The position numbers were made by a program, and so were the translations under genes. DNA of 26,481 nucleotides from a virus. The notes under the pieces were generated by a model. The model did not search any database. It saw only the letters and a list, made by a program, of their open reading frames with translations, and was not told where the DNA came from. Below, one piece after another: positions 5,700-14,522 of the stretch (position 1 is the stretch's first letter; the number at the start of each line of letters is the position of its first letter). Where the stretch lies: IMG/VR virus record IMGVR_UViG_3300023176_002353, positions 1 to 26,481 of that record. The stretch is one strand, 5' to 3'.

Positions 5700-5776
5700 T
5701 GGTGCTCCCGATAGGACTCGAACCTATGACCAACCCGTTATGAGCGGGGAGCTCTAACCAACTGAGCTACAGGAGC
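5700..5776 (-). tRNA. tRNA with CAT anticodon (elongator Met or Ile2)
   Basis: Acceptor GCTCCTG/CGGGAGC with a G1-C72 pair, so it is not an initiator. The anticodon loop is CTCATAA, and a CCA is encoded. The TTGGTC variable region resembles E. coli tRNA-Ile2, where C34 is modified to lysidine to read ATA. An Ile2 identity would suit the AT-rich codon use here, but Met is not excluded. Confidence 0.92.
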
Positions 5777-5782
5777 GTTATT

Positions 5783-5868
5783 TGGTGCCCTCTCCCGGAC
5801 TCGAACCGGGACGCCGTAACCGGCGAGAGATTTTAAGTCTCTTGTGTCTACCATTCCACCAAGAGGGC
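5783..5868 (-). tRNA. tRNA-Leu (anticodon TAA)
   Basis: Class II tRNA with a GCCGGTTACGGCG variable arm, acceptor GCCCTCT/AGAGGGC, anticodon stem AGAGA/TCTCT with loop CTTAAAA and an encoded CCA. It reads TTA. Confidence 0.97.
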
Positions 5869-5879
5869 AATATAACTTA

Positions 5880-5956
5880 TGGCGATCACGGAAGGACTCG
5901 AACCCTCAACCTATTGATTAGAAGTCAATTGCTCTATCCAGTTGAGCTACGTGACC
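5880..5956 (-). tRNA. tRNA-Arg (anticodon TCT)
   Basis: Acceptor GGTCACG/CGTGATC (one G-T pair), anticodon stem ATTGA/TCAAT with loop CTTCTAA, T-loop TTCGAGT and an encoded CCA. It reads AGA. It is the first tRNA after the protein gene ending at 5965. Confidence 0.97.
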
Positions 5957-5964
5957 TTCATAAA

Positions 5965-6252
5965 TTATATCTGTACTGGAGTCTCCATAGTTACTGTATA
6001 CATTTTTTTGATGATACTGTCAACATCTTTTTCAGTTAACCATCCTTTTACTGTATCGCCTTTGTTAGTAATACCAGGAAGTTCAACTTGATCCATATCT
6101 TCAAACACTGCAATTTCATACAAGCCTTGCTTGCTACCATAACTCATTTCATTCTGTACAATACTAAGATCATACTTGCCGCCAAACCGTAGTACTACTT
6201 GAACACCGTTTGGCGACTTGGTTTCCATCATTTTAAAGTCTGCTAGTTTCAT
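5965..6252 (-). CDS. Hypothetical protein (95 aa)
   Basis: A 95-residue protein beginning MKLADFKMME, apparently mostly beta (GVQVVLRFGGKYDLSIV, then LYEIAVFED). It has no membrane segment, and I recognise no motif. The ATG at 6250-6252 overlaps the TGA of the small membrane-protein gene as ATGA, so the start is set by coupling. Only 8 nt separate its stop from tRNA-Arg, so the tRNA cluster is probably also read from this operon. Confidence 0.75.
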   Translation of the reverse strand: MKLADFKMMETKSPNGVQVVLRFGGKYDLSIVQNEMSYGSKQGLYEIAVFEDMDQVELPGITNKGDTVKGWLTEKDVDSIIKKMYTVTMETPVQI

Positions 6253-6392
6253 TTGTATAACATCCGTGCACAGGTTACAAAACTGTTTTCTTCTAAACAG
6301 TCACTCCAAGTATGTACTGTATACCAGCCAATGGATCCAAAGATTACAGCAATAGCAATCAAATACCCTATAATTTTAAACCAGTCTTTCAT
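6249..6392 (-). CDS. Small single-pass membrane protein (47 aa)
   Basis: A 47-residue frame begins MKDWFKIIGY and has one hydrophobic helix at about residues 6-24 (IIGYLIAIAVIFGSIGWY). A short Cys-containing tail follows (C33 and C42). The charge pattern, with Lys before the helix, suggests N-in, C-out in the inner membrane; if so the two Cys could form a disulfide in the periplasm. It is coupled on both sides: TAATG with the preceding gene and ATGA with the next. It could be a lysis accessory or host-membrane factor, but nothing proves this. Confidence 0.8.
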   Translation of the reverse strand: MKDWFKIIGYLIAIAVIFGSIGWYTVHTWSDCLEENSFVTCARMLYK

Positions 6393-6586
6393 TAGTGTAG
6401 TGCCTCCCATACTTTTTCATGTACAAACATTCCATTTTGATTAATAAACTCTAACTGTTCCTCTGTTGCAGGAACTCCGTCAATGTCACAACTTTCGATA
6501 TAAGCATCGCAGAAGTCAGGCCAATCTTTCATGTCAATGTCTTGAACAATTACGTTATCAATTTTATCGTATTGTACTTCTTTCAT
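6392..6586 (-). CDS. Small acidic conserved phage protein (64 aa)
   Basis: I start this gene at the ATG at 6584-6586 (MKEVQYDKID), which forms TAATG with the preceding stop, rather than at an upstream ATG that would overlap the 140-residue gene by 46 nt. The 64-residue protein is acidic and contains DWPDFCDAYIESCD, then PATEEQLEFIN and FVHEKVWEAL. This pattern is familiar from short uncharacterised T4-like phage proteins. It is soluble and probably mostly helical; function unknown. Confidence 0.75.
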   Translation of the reverse strand: MKEVQYDKIDNVIVQDIDMKDWPDFCDAYIESCDIDGVPATEEQLEFINQNGMFVHEKVWEALH

Positions 6587-7008
6587 TACGCTGCCTCCGC
6601 CATTGCTGTACATACATAAGGTTTGTTCCATTGACCAACGTTGATATCCAAGTAATAAGCAATATCAAAGTAGTCAGTTTGGATGTCGCTGTTGTTGTAC
6701 CAACCAGTGCCTTTCATTGCAGCAATAAGTTCTTCTAAAAACTCTTTCGCTTCACCGTAATGCTCAGGATAGTAAGTGTTAACTTGAACATATCCTTCAC
6801 TTGGATAATAAGGATGATTGCGGCGTTCTGCAATCTCACGATTCTTTTCGTTTGCCATGCCAATGAAATCAGCAGTGCCTTCTTTAATGTTTACAACAAG
6901 AGTGCTGTGGTTGTTAACTGCAATTGAGCCTTTGTAACCATGCTTTTTCAAAACTGCTTTGATAGCCGGTGCAAGTGCTTTTTTCTTCTCTTGATTCATG
7001 TATGCCAT
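6586..7008 (-). CDS. Conserved phage protein, LPD29-like
   Basis: A 140-residue protein beginning MAYMNQEKKK. The opening motif KKALAPAIKAVLKKHGYKGS followed by IAVNNHSTLVVNI matches, from memory, a domain called large polyvalent protein-associated domain 29, found in phage and mobile-element proteins. Later come YYPSEGYVQVNTYY and the YFDIAYYLDINVGQW segment. The molecular function of the family is not known to me. It is the first gene after the promoter at 7043-7071, with GAGGAC as a modest ribosome-binding site. Confidence 0.82.
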   Translation of the reverse strand: MAYMNQEKKKALAPAIKAVLKKHGYKGSIAVNNHSTLVVNIKEGTADFIGMANEKNREIAERRNHPYYPSEGYVQVNTYYPEHYGEAKEFLEELIAAMKGTGWYNNSDIQTDYFDIAYYLDINVGQWNKPYVCTAMAEAA

Positions 7009-7042
7009 TTTTGAAGTCCTCTTCTTTCTTGCTTACATATAT

Positions 7043-7071
7043 AATATAGTGTAAGATGTCTTGGTTGTCAA
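7043..7071 (-). promoter_or_regulatory. Sigma70-type promoter of the LPD29-like operon
   Basis: TTGACA (7066-7071), a 17-nt spacer and TATATT (7043-7048), with CACTATATTATATATGTA identical to two other promoters in the window. Its -35 overlaps the stop codon of the metallopeptidase gene; no terminator is visible before it. Confidence 0.88.
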
Positions 7072-7454
7072 GTCTTTTCTGAAACTTTTTTGAATTTTTT
7101 TAACATTTTTTCTTGTTCAGCATATGCTTCAATCTCCCACGGACGATCCATATAAGGTATCTCTGATGGAGTAAACATAGGAAATTCTTTTAACACATCT
7201 TGTTTAACGTGTACAAATTCGTGGAAGATAGCAGTGACAAGATCCTCATAATCTAATCCACGCTTAACACGGATTTCATACTCACGATCATCATCACCTT
7301 CTAAGCAGTCAGCATCAACATCTAAATGCTTGGTAATCTCTACATCAACAGCAAGTTTACGATGCCGTGGCAACCAATATTTTTTAGCAAACCAAAGTGC
7401 TTCAGTAACTGCTGCACGTTCTTTTTTAGTACCGCCGATTACACTGTAAAGCAT
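7068..7454 (-). CDS. Small zinc metallopeptidase-like protein (HExxH)
   Basis: From the ATG at 7452-7454 the protein has 128 residues. HEFVH at 78-82 is the classic zinc and catalytic motif, and a downstream PWEIEAYAEQE (about 105-115) could supply the third ligand and resembles the glutamate helix of gluzincin-like peptidases. There is no signal peptide, so it acts in the cytoplasm or virion. From memory similar short metallopeptidases occur in cyanophages. A TTG start two codons earlier is possible, but the TAATG with the preceding gene favours the ATG. The substrate is unknown; a SprT-like or peptidoglycan role cannot be told from sequence. Confidence 0.82.
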   Translation of the reverse strand: MLYSVIGGTKKERAAVTEALWFAKKYWLPRHRKLAVDVEITKHLDVDADCLEGDDDREYEIRVKRGLDYEDLVTAIFHEFVHVKQDVLKEFPMFTPSEIPYMDRPWEIEAYAEQEKMLKKFKKVSEKT

Positions 7455-7648
7455 TACCAAATTACCTCTTCAGTTACAATTATACGAGGAGTGTCCATTG
7501 CAGACTCAGTGTAGGTTTTTACAGCACCGTCATTATACATTACAGTAACAAGAGTTTCGCCATCTGCATCATCATGAATAGAAGTAATTTCTCCTAATGC
7601 GGTATAATCACGATACTGTCGAATAATTCCCATTCCAACTTCAAACAT
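7454..7648 (-). CDS. Small hypothetical protein (64 aa)
   Basis: The correct start is the ATG at 7646-7648 (MFEVGMGIIR), which has GGAGGAA about 7 nt upstream and follows the promoter at 7673-7701. A longer upstream frame would read through that promoter and the terminator before it. The 64-residue product looks like a small beta barrel (GEITSIHDDADGETLVTVMY, then KTYTESAM), similar in pattern to KOW or SH3-like domains. That is pattern resemblance only. Confidence 0.75.
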   Translation of the reverse strand: MFEVGMGIIRQYRDYTALGEITSIHDDADGETLVTVMYNDGAVKTYTESAMDTPRIIVTEEVIW

Positions 7649-7672
7649 ATTGTTTCCTCCGTCTACATATAT

Positions 7673-7701
7673 AATATAGTGATTGTAGATCCAGAAGTCA
7701 A
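7673..7701 (-). promoter_or_regulatory. Sigma70-type promoter of the 64-aa gene and metallopeptidase
   Basis: TTGACT (7696-7701), a 17-nt spacer and TATATT (7673-7678), again within CACTATATTATATATGTA followed by GACG. It directly follows the terminator at 7706-7732. Confidence 0.87.
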
Positions 7702-7705
7702 CAAA

Positions 7706-7732
7706 AAAGTGCAGAAAAGAATCCTGCACTTT
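7706..7732 (-). terminator. Rho-independent terminator after the UvsY-like gene
   Basis: Perfect 9-bp stem AAAGTGCAG/CTGCACTTT with loop GATTCTTTT, ending in a T6 tract on the minus strand. It closes the recombination operon and is the better copy of the repeated hairpin also found at 4277-4302. Confidence 0.92.
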
Positions 7733-7750
7733 CAAAGGGTTGTAATTTTT

Positions 7751-8209
7751 TTATAAACTAATGTCTTCTAATCCTGCTGCACGTAGTTTAACAATATTGT
7801 TTATTTGAAACTGCTTGGCGTCCAATGCTTTAATCAGTCCCATATACTTGTTTCGTATAAGTGCAAACTCATTACAAATATGCTGTTGGTCAACTACGTC
7901 TTGTTCACCTTCTGCGTACTTGTCTGCATCTCTCGAACTAAGAGCACGGTTGTAGTGTTCGAGAAACTTTTTGTATTTCTCTGTTTTAACTTTGCGTAAT
8001 TCAATATTAAGGTATTCTAATATTGCTTCAATTTCCTGCAACTGATTAAAACGATGCTCAACTATACCAGGCATATCTCTACTGTGTTTTTCAACATTGC
8101 CTTTGAGACTACACTCTACACGAGCTTCATCTAGTTGTGTTTCGTAATAATTAATTGCAGGAATTATTTTATTAAAGTCCTTGCGGATTTCATTAAACCA
8201 GTGTGACAT
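7751..8209 (-). CDS. UvsY-like recombination mediator (probable)
   Basis: A 152-residue, highly charged helical protein beginning MSHWFNEIRK. In T4, UvsY loads UvsX onto gp32-covered single-stranded DNA. The match rests on length (T4 UvsY 137), position beside uvsX, the heptad-like helix through QLQEIEAILEYLNIELRK, and the C-terminal pattern (residues about 129-147: AKQFQINNIVKLRAAGLED), which parallels the end of T4 UvsY. I could not align it fully, so a different conserved helical protein remains possible. Its ATG directly follows the TAA of the 81-residue gene, and a strong terminator follows it. Confidence 0.6.
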   Translation of the reverse strand: MSHWFNEIRKDFNKIIPAINYYETQLDEARVECSLKGNVEKHSRDMPGIVEHRFNQLQEIEAILEYLNIELRKVKTEKYKKFLEHYNRALSSRDADKYAEGEQDVVDQQHICNEFALIRNKYMGLIKALDAKQFQINNIVKLRAAGLEDISL

Positions 8210-8455
8210 TTACCATTCATCATCTTCGTTATATTCATCAAAGTCTGTATGTTCAATATAATGGTCTCTTAGTACTTTGTCAACCGTTCCATCATATCCA
8301 ACTAACTCATCTGCAACATCTTCAATATCGATTGTTTCTTCTAATGTCATAATAAACTTTTGACAAGCATCGTATTTGTCTTTTGCAGTAATGTATGGTT
8401 TAATAGCCATCCACAGATTCATGAACTGTTCGATTTCATCTTCACTCAGTTTCAT
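8210..8455 (-). CDS. Small acidic conserved protein of the uvsX operon (81 aa)
   Basis: An 81-residue, strongly acidic protein, beginning MKLSEDEIEQ and ending DEYNEDDEW. It is all-helical in appearance. From memory, homologues lie next to uvsX in cyanophages, without known function. The gene overlaps the end of uvsX by 14 nt and abuts the UvsY-like gene, so it belongs to the recombination operon. The acidic tail resembles those that compete with DNA, so an accessory to UvsX or gp32 is an inference. Confidence 0.8.
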   Translation of the reverse strand: MKLSEDEIEQFMNLWMAIKPYITAKDKYDACQKFIMTLEETIDIEDVADELVGYDGTVDKVLRDHYIEHTDFDEYNEDDEW

Positions 8456-9566
8456 TGATAGTTAATTCCTCAGATAGTGTTGTTTCGATATTTAGTTCTT
8501 CTTCTTCAATATCTTCAATAACATCATCTACTTCTTTGTCATCCCATTGTTTCATGATTAAGTCTAATACACCTTCGTCATTAGCTTCCCATGCTTTACG
8601 GAATTTGAGGATTGCTTCACCTGTTTCTTTATCAATATACTCTAAGCGGTTACCACTTTTCTTTAGGACACCTTTGCCTTCTGCTAAGTCTACTAACCCA
8701 CTATATGGACTCATTCCGGTCTCATATGGGATCTTAACTTGTACACTTTCGAAAGGTTTACTGTAACGTGTTTTCATTACTTTACATGCGGCACGAATAC
8801 CACGTACTTCTGAAATTTTGTTACCTTGCTCATCTTCTTTTAGTTTAAGTTTACGCATTGCAACAACGATACTGGATGCATAGATAAAGCCTTGTCCGCC
8901 ACTAATCTTGTCATCTGGATCAAACATATCTTGCGATGCGTATGTGTGGTTAGTTGCTACTAGGCCGACATTGTAATCACCAAACATGTTAACACAGTTA
9001 CGAACAAGTGCTGTAAGTGCTTTAGGTTTACGTCCCAAGTCACCTTTCATGTCACCTTTTTGGAACTGATCAATATCAGTAGGTGTTAGCATCATGCCAA
9101 GCGAGTCGATTACAAACAATACTTTAGGACGATCTTCTTCGTCTTTGTCTGCATACTGTGACTTATAATCTTTCATAAACTCACTGATAAGTTTAGCAAC
9201 GTCATCAATCATTGCTACATTTAGTTTGAGCAGTTTGTCTTCACTAACATCAACATCTAGTGCTTCTAGCCATTTTGCGTCTAGTGCATTTTCTGTATCA
9301 ATTAGTACAACAAAGATACCTTGCTTTTGTGCTTCACGTACTAAGTTGCCTGAGCAAATAAATGATTTGCCAGCACCTGATTCGCCTGCAAAGACTGATA
9401 CTTTGCCTAGTGGAATACCGCCATCAAAACGTCCACTAACTAATTTGTTTAATGTATAGTTGCCTGTACTAATCCATGTATCTGGATCTCTAAATCCGCT
9501 ACTAAGACCAGGCACACTCTTAGTAATACTTTTGCGAAATTTCGCAATGTCAAAAGGTTTTGCCAT
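8442..9566 (-). CDS. uvsX: UvsX RecA-like recombinase
   Basis: UvsX forms filaments on single-stranded DNA and catalyses strand exchange for recombination-dependent replication. The 374 residues (T4 391) carry Walker A GESGAGKS at 61-68 after the KVSVFAG strand. Walker B is VLFVIDSLG near 148-156, and a long acidic C-terminal tail (EVDDVIEDIEEEEL) follows, as in RecA-type proteins. The start at 9564-9566 has AGGAGA about 6 nt upstream. It lies directly downstream of gp32, with a GC hairpin between, and is followed by the small acidic gene and the UvsY-like gene. Confidence 0.96.
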   Translation of the reverse strand: MAKPFDIAKFRKSITKSVPGLSSGFRDPDTWISTGNYTLNKLVSGRFDGGIPLGKVSVFAGESGAGKSFICSGNLVREAQKQGIFVVLIDTENALDAKWLEALDVDVSEDKLLKLNVAMIDDVAKLISEFMKDYKSQYADKDEEDRPKVLFVIDSLGMMLTPTDIDQFQKGDMKGDLGRKPKALTALVRNCVNMFGDYNVGLVATNHTYASQDMFDPDDKISGGQGFIYASSIVVAMRKLKLKEDEQGNKISEVRGIRAACKVMKTRYSKPFESVQVKIPYETGMSPYSGLVDLAEGKGVLKKSGNRLEYIDKETGEAILKFRKAWEANDEGVLDLIMKQWDDKEVDDVIEDIEEEELNIETTLSEELTINETE

Positions 9567-9586
9567 AATTATCTCCTAGAAAGAAT

Positions 9587-9607
9587 GGGGCGACTTGGTG
9601 CCGCCCC
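9587..9607 (-). terminator. GC-rich hairpin between gp32 and uvsX (attenuator or processing site)
   Basis: On the minus strand GGGGCG/CGCCCC form a 6-bp stem with a 9-nt loop, followed by ATTCTTTC and then the uvsX AGGAG. The tail is a poor T tract, so partial termination or an mRNA-stability role is likelier than full termination. It would let gp32 be made in excess over UvsX. Confidence 0.5.
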
Positions 9608-9627
9608 GCCGGGTTTTTTGTTAAGAA

Positions 9628-10674
9628 TTAGTTTCCACGTGCACGAATTGCTGCAAGAATATCTTGCGCACTAGGCTTTTCGCCTTCTGCTGCTGGTGCT
9701 GTTGCTGCTACTGTTTCAGCAACTTGCTCCTGTTGTGCAGGAGGTGTTACAGGTGCAACAGGTTCTTGCCAACCAGTATCTGTTACTGTTTCAGCTACAG
9801 GAGTTGCAGCTGGAGTAGGCGTAGGTGCCGGTGCAGGACTAGCACTACCTGTATTTGGTGCACTGTTTGATGTATCAATTTGTACACCTGCTGGGCGATA
9901 AAAATTACCCCATGCTGCAGGATCATACAATTTACCATCAACACTTGCTTCAAACATTTCGCCAATAACACGAAGTTCTTCTTCGCTAGGCTGTTTAGGA
10001 AGATAATCGTTTAGATTATACAAACCATATGTGTCAATTGCTGCACGTTCATCGCTGTTTAGCGAACGCTCACGGCGTGCCCAACTTGATGTTGAGTAGT
10101 CTGCATATTGACCTTTTGTAGTTTTAGTTAAACGGAAGTCTGTACCTGCTTCATAATCAGTAGGTAGTTCTTCAAAGTCACTATCCATAAGTGCACCTTT
10201 GATAATGTTAAAGATGCTTGGGTTAATAATAAAACGACGGATTGGATTTTCCGGAGTTTCTTCATCGAGTGAATTCTCAACTACAAAACCTTGGAATACG
10301 TATGAACGTTTTTTCCAGTACTTACGACCCATATCTTCTAAACTAGGATCTTTAAACCAATTACGCACCTCTGACAGTACAGGGCAGCTTCCTACTGGTC
10401 CCCACATTTCGTTACAAGGTACATTAACTGTTACACGACGAGAATCAGGTTGTCCTTCGACTCCTGCAAATTCTAGTCTAATCATTTGACGCTCACGCCA
10501 AAAGAAAGTATTACTCGTATCTCCATCTGGAAGGAAACGAATTACACTAGTTGAATTTTCTGGGATATTCCAAAATGGGAAGATAGCATTGTCGCCTCCT
10601 CCGCTCGATTGATTACCGCTTCCACGGTTATCTTGTTCTTGTAGTTTTGCACGAATTTCTGCCAATGATGCCAT
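9628..10674 (-). CDS. 32: gp32-like single-stranded DNA-binding protein
   Basis: gp32 coats single-stranded DNA during replication and recombination. The 348 residues (T4 301) begin with a basic N-domain (MASLAEIRAKLQEQD), which mediates cooperativity in T4. The OB core includes FPFWNIPENSTSVIRFLPDG at about 33-52. A Cys pair (VPCNEMWGPVGSCPVL, Cys separated by 10) stands where T4 gp32 binds zinc, although the full His-Cys3 set is not obvious. A long Pro/Ala linker (PAPAPTPTPAATPVAE) leads to the C-terminal tail, which is longer than in T4. The start has AAGGAG and a 60+-nt unstructured leader with GGCAA repeats. It is transcribed from its own promoter. Confidence 0.93.
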   Translation of the reverse strand: MASLAEIRAKLQEQDNRGSGNQSSGGGDNAIFPFWNIPENSTSVIRFLPDGDTSNTFFWRERQMIRLEFAGVEGQPDSRRVTVNVPCNEMWGPVGSCPVLSEVRNWFKDPSLEDMGRKYWKKRSYVFQGFVVENSLDEETPENPIRRFIINPSIFNIIKGALMDSDFEELPTDYEAGTDFRLTKTTKGQYADYSTSSWARRERSLNSDERAAIDTYGLYNLNDYLPKQPSEEELRVIGEMFEASVDGKLYDPAAWGNFYRPAGVQIDTSNSAPNTGSASPAPAPTPTPAATPVAETVTDTGWQEPVAPVTPPAQQEQVAETVAATAPAAEGEKPSAQDILAAIRARGN

Positions 10675-10691
10675 AGTTATTCTCCTTAATG

Positions 10692-10722
10692 TTGCCTATG
10701 TTTTGTTTGCCTAAGTTTTGCC
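10692..10722 (-). promoter_or_regulatory. Triple GGCAA repeat in the gp32 mRNA leader
   Basis: The gp32 leader on the minus strand contains GGCAA three times (10718-10722, 10707-10711, 10692-10696) in an A-rich, largely unstructured stretch ending at AAGGAG. In T4, gp32 represses its own translation by binding an unstructured leader, so this could be the operator. Only the repeats are observed; the role is inferred. Confidence 0.45.
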
Positions 10723-10748
10723 TTTGTGACAATGTACTTATTGTCTTG

Positions 10749-10777
10749 ATAATAATACGTTTTGTGCCAGTTGTCAA
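10749..10777 (-). promoter_or_regulatory. Sigma70-type promoter of the gp32-uvsX operon
   Basis: TTGACA (10772-10777), a 17-nt spacer and TATTAT (10749-10754) on the minus strand. The -35 overlaps the stop of the 448-residue gene. Confidence 0.88.
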
Positions 10778-12120
10778 TTAAAAATTTTAGTTACATCATA
10801 ATTTTCGAACATCTTATCAAATTCTTGTTCCCAATCAACCGACTCTGAACGTACTTCTTCTTTCTCAACGACACTTAGTTTAGGCATCAACTGTGTGATT
10901 GCACGAGCTGATTTACCTAGCATAGCATCGTCTTGAATACTGTCAACTAATTTACTTGCTTCTTGCAATTTAGTTGCCAATTCCTGTTCGCTTTCGTCTA
11001 ATACGTTAGCGATATATTCCATTACTGCACCTAATTGCGATCTTGCTGATTCCATTTTTGCTCTCATTGGATTCTCAGGATCTGCTTTTAAGTTAGTTCC
11101 TTCACGTAAACCAAACATGTCCTTTGATTCAACAAACGCAACTAAGTTACCGATTGCTTCTTCAATTGCTGCACGTTGTTCACGCACTACTTGCATTTCT
11201 TTTACAAGTGCTTGTACATATGGTAATGCACCTTCTACATTTTCATCAAAATATGAAACTGTAAATTTATCCTTAATATCTGCGAAATCATCTTCATCTA
11301 GTTTTTCACCATCACTTGAAAATGCTTCAAGTGCTGCAGCATATGTTTTGCTGCCTTTAAGTTTGTTTAAACCTTCACGAATATTTGCAATACGTGAACT
11401 TACTGCTTCTACGATTTCTGCAGTATCTTCGTTGACCAGATTGTTTTTATCACTATAACGCTTAAACTCTTTAAGTTTCTTTAGTTCAATGCACTGTTCA
11501 ACGATGTGTTTGCCAAAGTCATCATATGGTGTTCCGCCTTCTTTGACATGACGCAACATAGCTCTACCACCTGCTAAGTTGTTGCTTGGAAACTTATAAC
11601 GCTCTCCGTCTGCATTTTCAATATAGATAGCACTAATATTTCTACTACGTGATCCACGCTGTTCTTCATTTACAGGCTTATTGTGTTTAATAATAAGTCT
11701 TGCGCTTTCTAATTTTTGATAGCTGCTTTTTGTGCTGCCATATGCTTGTCCGATTGCTTCGTTTACTGTATTCATGTCTCTTACCTTTTGTGCTTGGTAG
11801 TCAAAATCCTTTGGTTCGATTTCTTTGGTATAATTTTTTAATGTGTATTCAATAATACTTTTGTTTGCTAATTTTTTAACTTGGTATAGTGTATCTTTTA
11901 GCATGTCGATATCAGTTGTTGCACCAATACTTACTTTGATTTCACGCCTGTTATCAGTTTCATCGAGACTAACCATTGTCCCAGTGTCATTCAAGTAGAA
12001 ACGTCTACTTGTCGAAGGATCTACTGTAGAATCACCTTCGTCTGTAAACATTTGTAATTCGTGCCCGTTGCCCTTGAGTATCTTAAAAATCTTTTCTGCA
12101 ACTGTTTCTGAACTCAACAT
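10774..12120 (-). CDS. Conserved hypothetical protein of marine T4-like phages (448 aa)
   Basis: A 448-residue, mainly helical protein without membrane segments. The N-terminal part (MLSSETVAEKIFKILKGNG, then STSRRFYLND, then EPKDFDYQAQ near 103-112) corresponds, from memory, to a conserved unassigned family in cyanophages. The middle includes STKSSYQKLESARLIIKH, and the C-terminal third is long charged helices. It lies just downstream of terminase gp17 and has a perfect late box TATAAATA, so it is probably a late, virion-related product. AGAGAG precedes the ATG at 12118-12120. Its exact role is unknown. Confidence 0.8.
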   Translation of the reverse strand: MLSSETVAEKIFKILKGNGHELQMFTDEGDSTVDPSTSRRFYLNDTGTMVSLDETDNRREIKVSIGATTDIDMLKDTLYQVKKLANKSIIEYTLKNYTKEIEPKDFDYQAQKVRDMNTVNEAIGQAYGSTKSSYQKLESARLIIKHNKPVNEEQRGSRSRNISAIYIENADGERYKFPSNNLAGGRAMLRHVKEGGTPYDDFGKHIVEQCIELKKLKEFKRYSDKNNLVNEDTAEIVEAVSSRIANIREGLNKLKGSKTYAAALEAFSSDGEKLDEDDFADIKDKFTVSYFDENVEGALPYVQALVKEMQVVREQRAAIEEAIGNLVAFVESKDMFGLREGTNLKADPENPMRAKMESARSQLGAVMEYIANVLDESEQELATKLQEASKLVDSIQDDAMLGKSARAITQLMPKLSVVEKEEVRSESVDWEQEFDKMFENYDVTKIFN

Positions 12121-12145
12121 TCTTTAATCTCTCTTTGTTATATTG

Positions 12146-14129
<1,984 letters not shown>

Positions 14130-14134
14130 ACTAT

Positions 14135-14142
14135 TACTTATC
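14135..14142 (-). promoter_or_regulatory. T4-late-type promoter of the 136-aa gene (leaderless)
   Basis: GATAAGTA followed by ATAGT and ATG on the minus strand, nearly identical to the gp17 promoter. It lies just after the strong terminator at 14150-14179. Confidence 0.62.
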
Positions 14143-14149
14143 AATAAAA

Positions 14150-14179
14150 AAAGAGCTACATTTTAAAATGTAGCTCTTT
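14150..14179 (-). terminator. Strong Rho-independent terminator (30-bp palindrome)
   Basis: The perfect palindrome AAAGAGCTACATTTT/AAAATGTAGCTCTTT is followed on the minus strand by T7. It closes the unit of the 98-residue gene and precedes the promoter of the 136-residue gene. On the plus strand the tail is only TTTAAT. Confidence 0.95.
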
Positions 14180-14225
14180 AATCGTAAACCTTAACGCCTG
14201 AATTTAAGGTTGTAGTTCTAACTTT

Positions 14226-14522
14226 TTAATTTTTGTACCTATCACTGACAGGTTTTGTCATTCTTATTGTTTGTGGAGATAGAGCTGGCTGACCATGAAC
14301 ATATGGTTCTCCACTTGGTTCAAATGACTGCCCATCTGAACTAATTTTACTAGTTTGTGCATCACCACCTGTTAATCTTGTTGCTGTTTTTGCATCTAAT
14401 CCTTGTAAAAATGCATTAATTTTAATTTGATTATTGGTAGCTAGTACATCAGCATATTGCTGATCTATACTTGCTTCATTAATGCCTGCTAATTTTTTAA
14501 TTCTTGCAAGATCATCATTCAT
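14226..14522 (-). CDS. Hypothetical protein with KLAGI motif (98 aa)
   Basis: A 98-residue protein beginning MNDDLARIKKLAGINEASID. The IKKLAGINE motif near its start is repeated twice in the protein encoded just upstream. The remainder is polar and low in structure (TGGDAQTSKISSDGQSFEP). Its start overlaps the TAA of that gene by one base (TAATG). It is probably a late, capsid-associated or core protein, by context only. The terminator at 14150-14179 follows. Confidence 0.75.
   Translation of the reverse strand: MNDDLARIKKLAGINEASIDQQYADVLATNNQIKINAFLQGLDAKTATRLTGGDAQTSKISSDGQSFEPSGEPYVHGQPALSPQTIRMTKPVSDRYKN

Noticed and set aside
5782-6039. Plus-strand ORF with SPGLEPGRRNRREILS
   Set aside because: Antisense of tRNA-Leu and tRNA-Arg; same artefact.
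7454-7735. A 93-residue form of the 64-residue gene
   Set aside because: The extra N-terminus crosses a consensus promoter and part of a terminator, and a strong Shine-Dalgarno lies before the internal ATG at 7648.
8455-8766. Plus-strand Ser-rich ORFs opposite uvsX, gp32, the 450-aa gene and others
   Set aside because: They are shadows of confirmed minus-strand genes: low-complexity Ser/Leu/Cys content, no ribosome-binding sites and no family resemblance.
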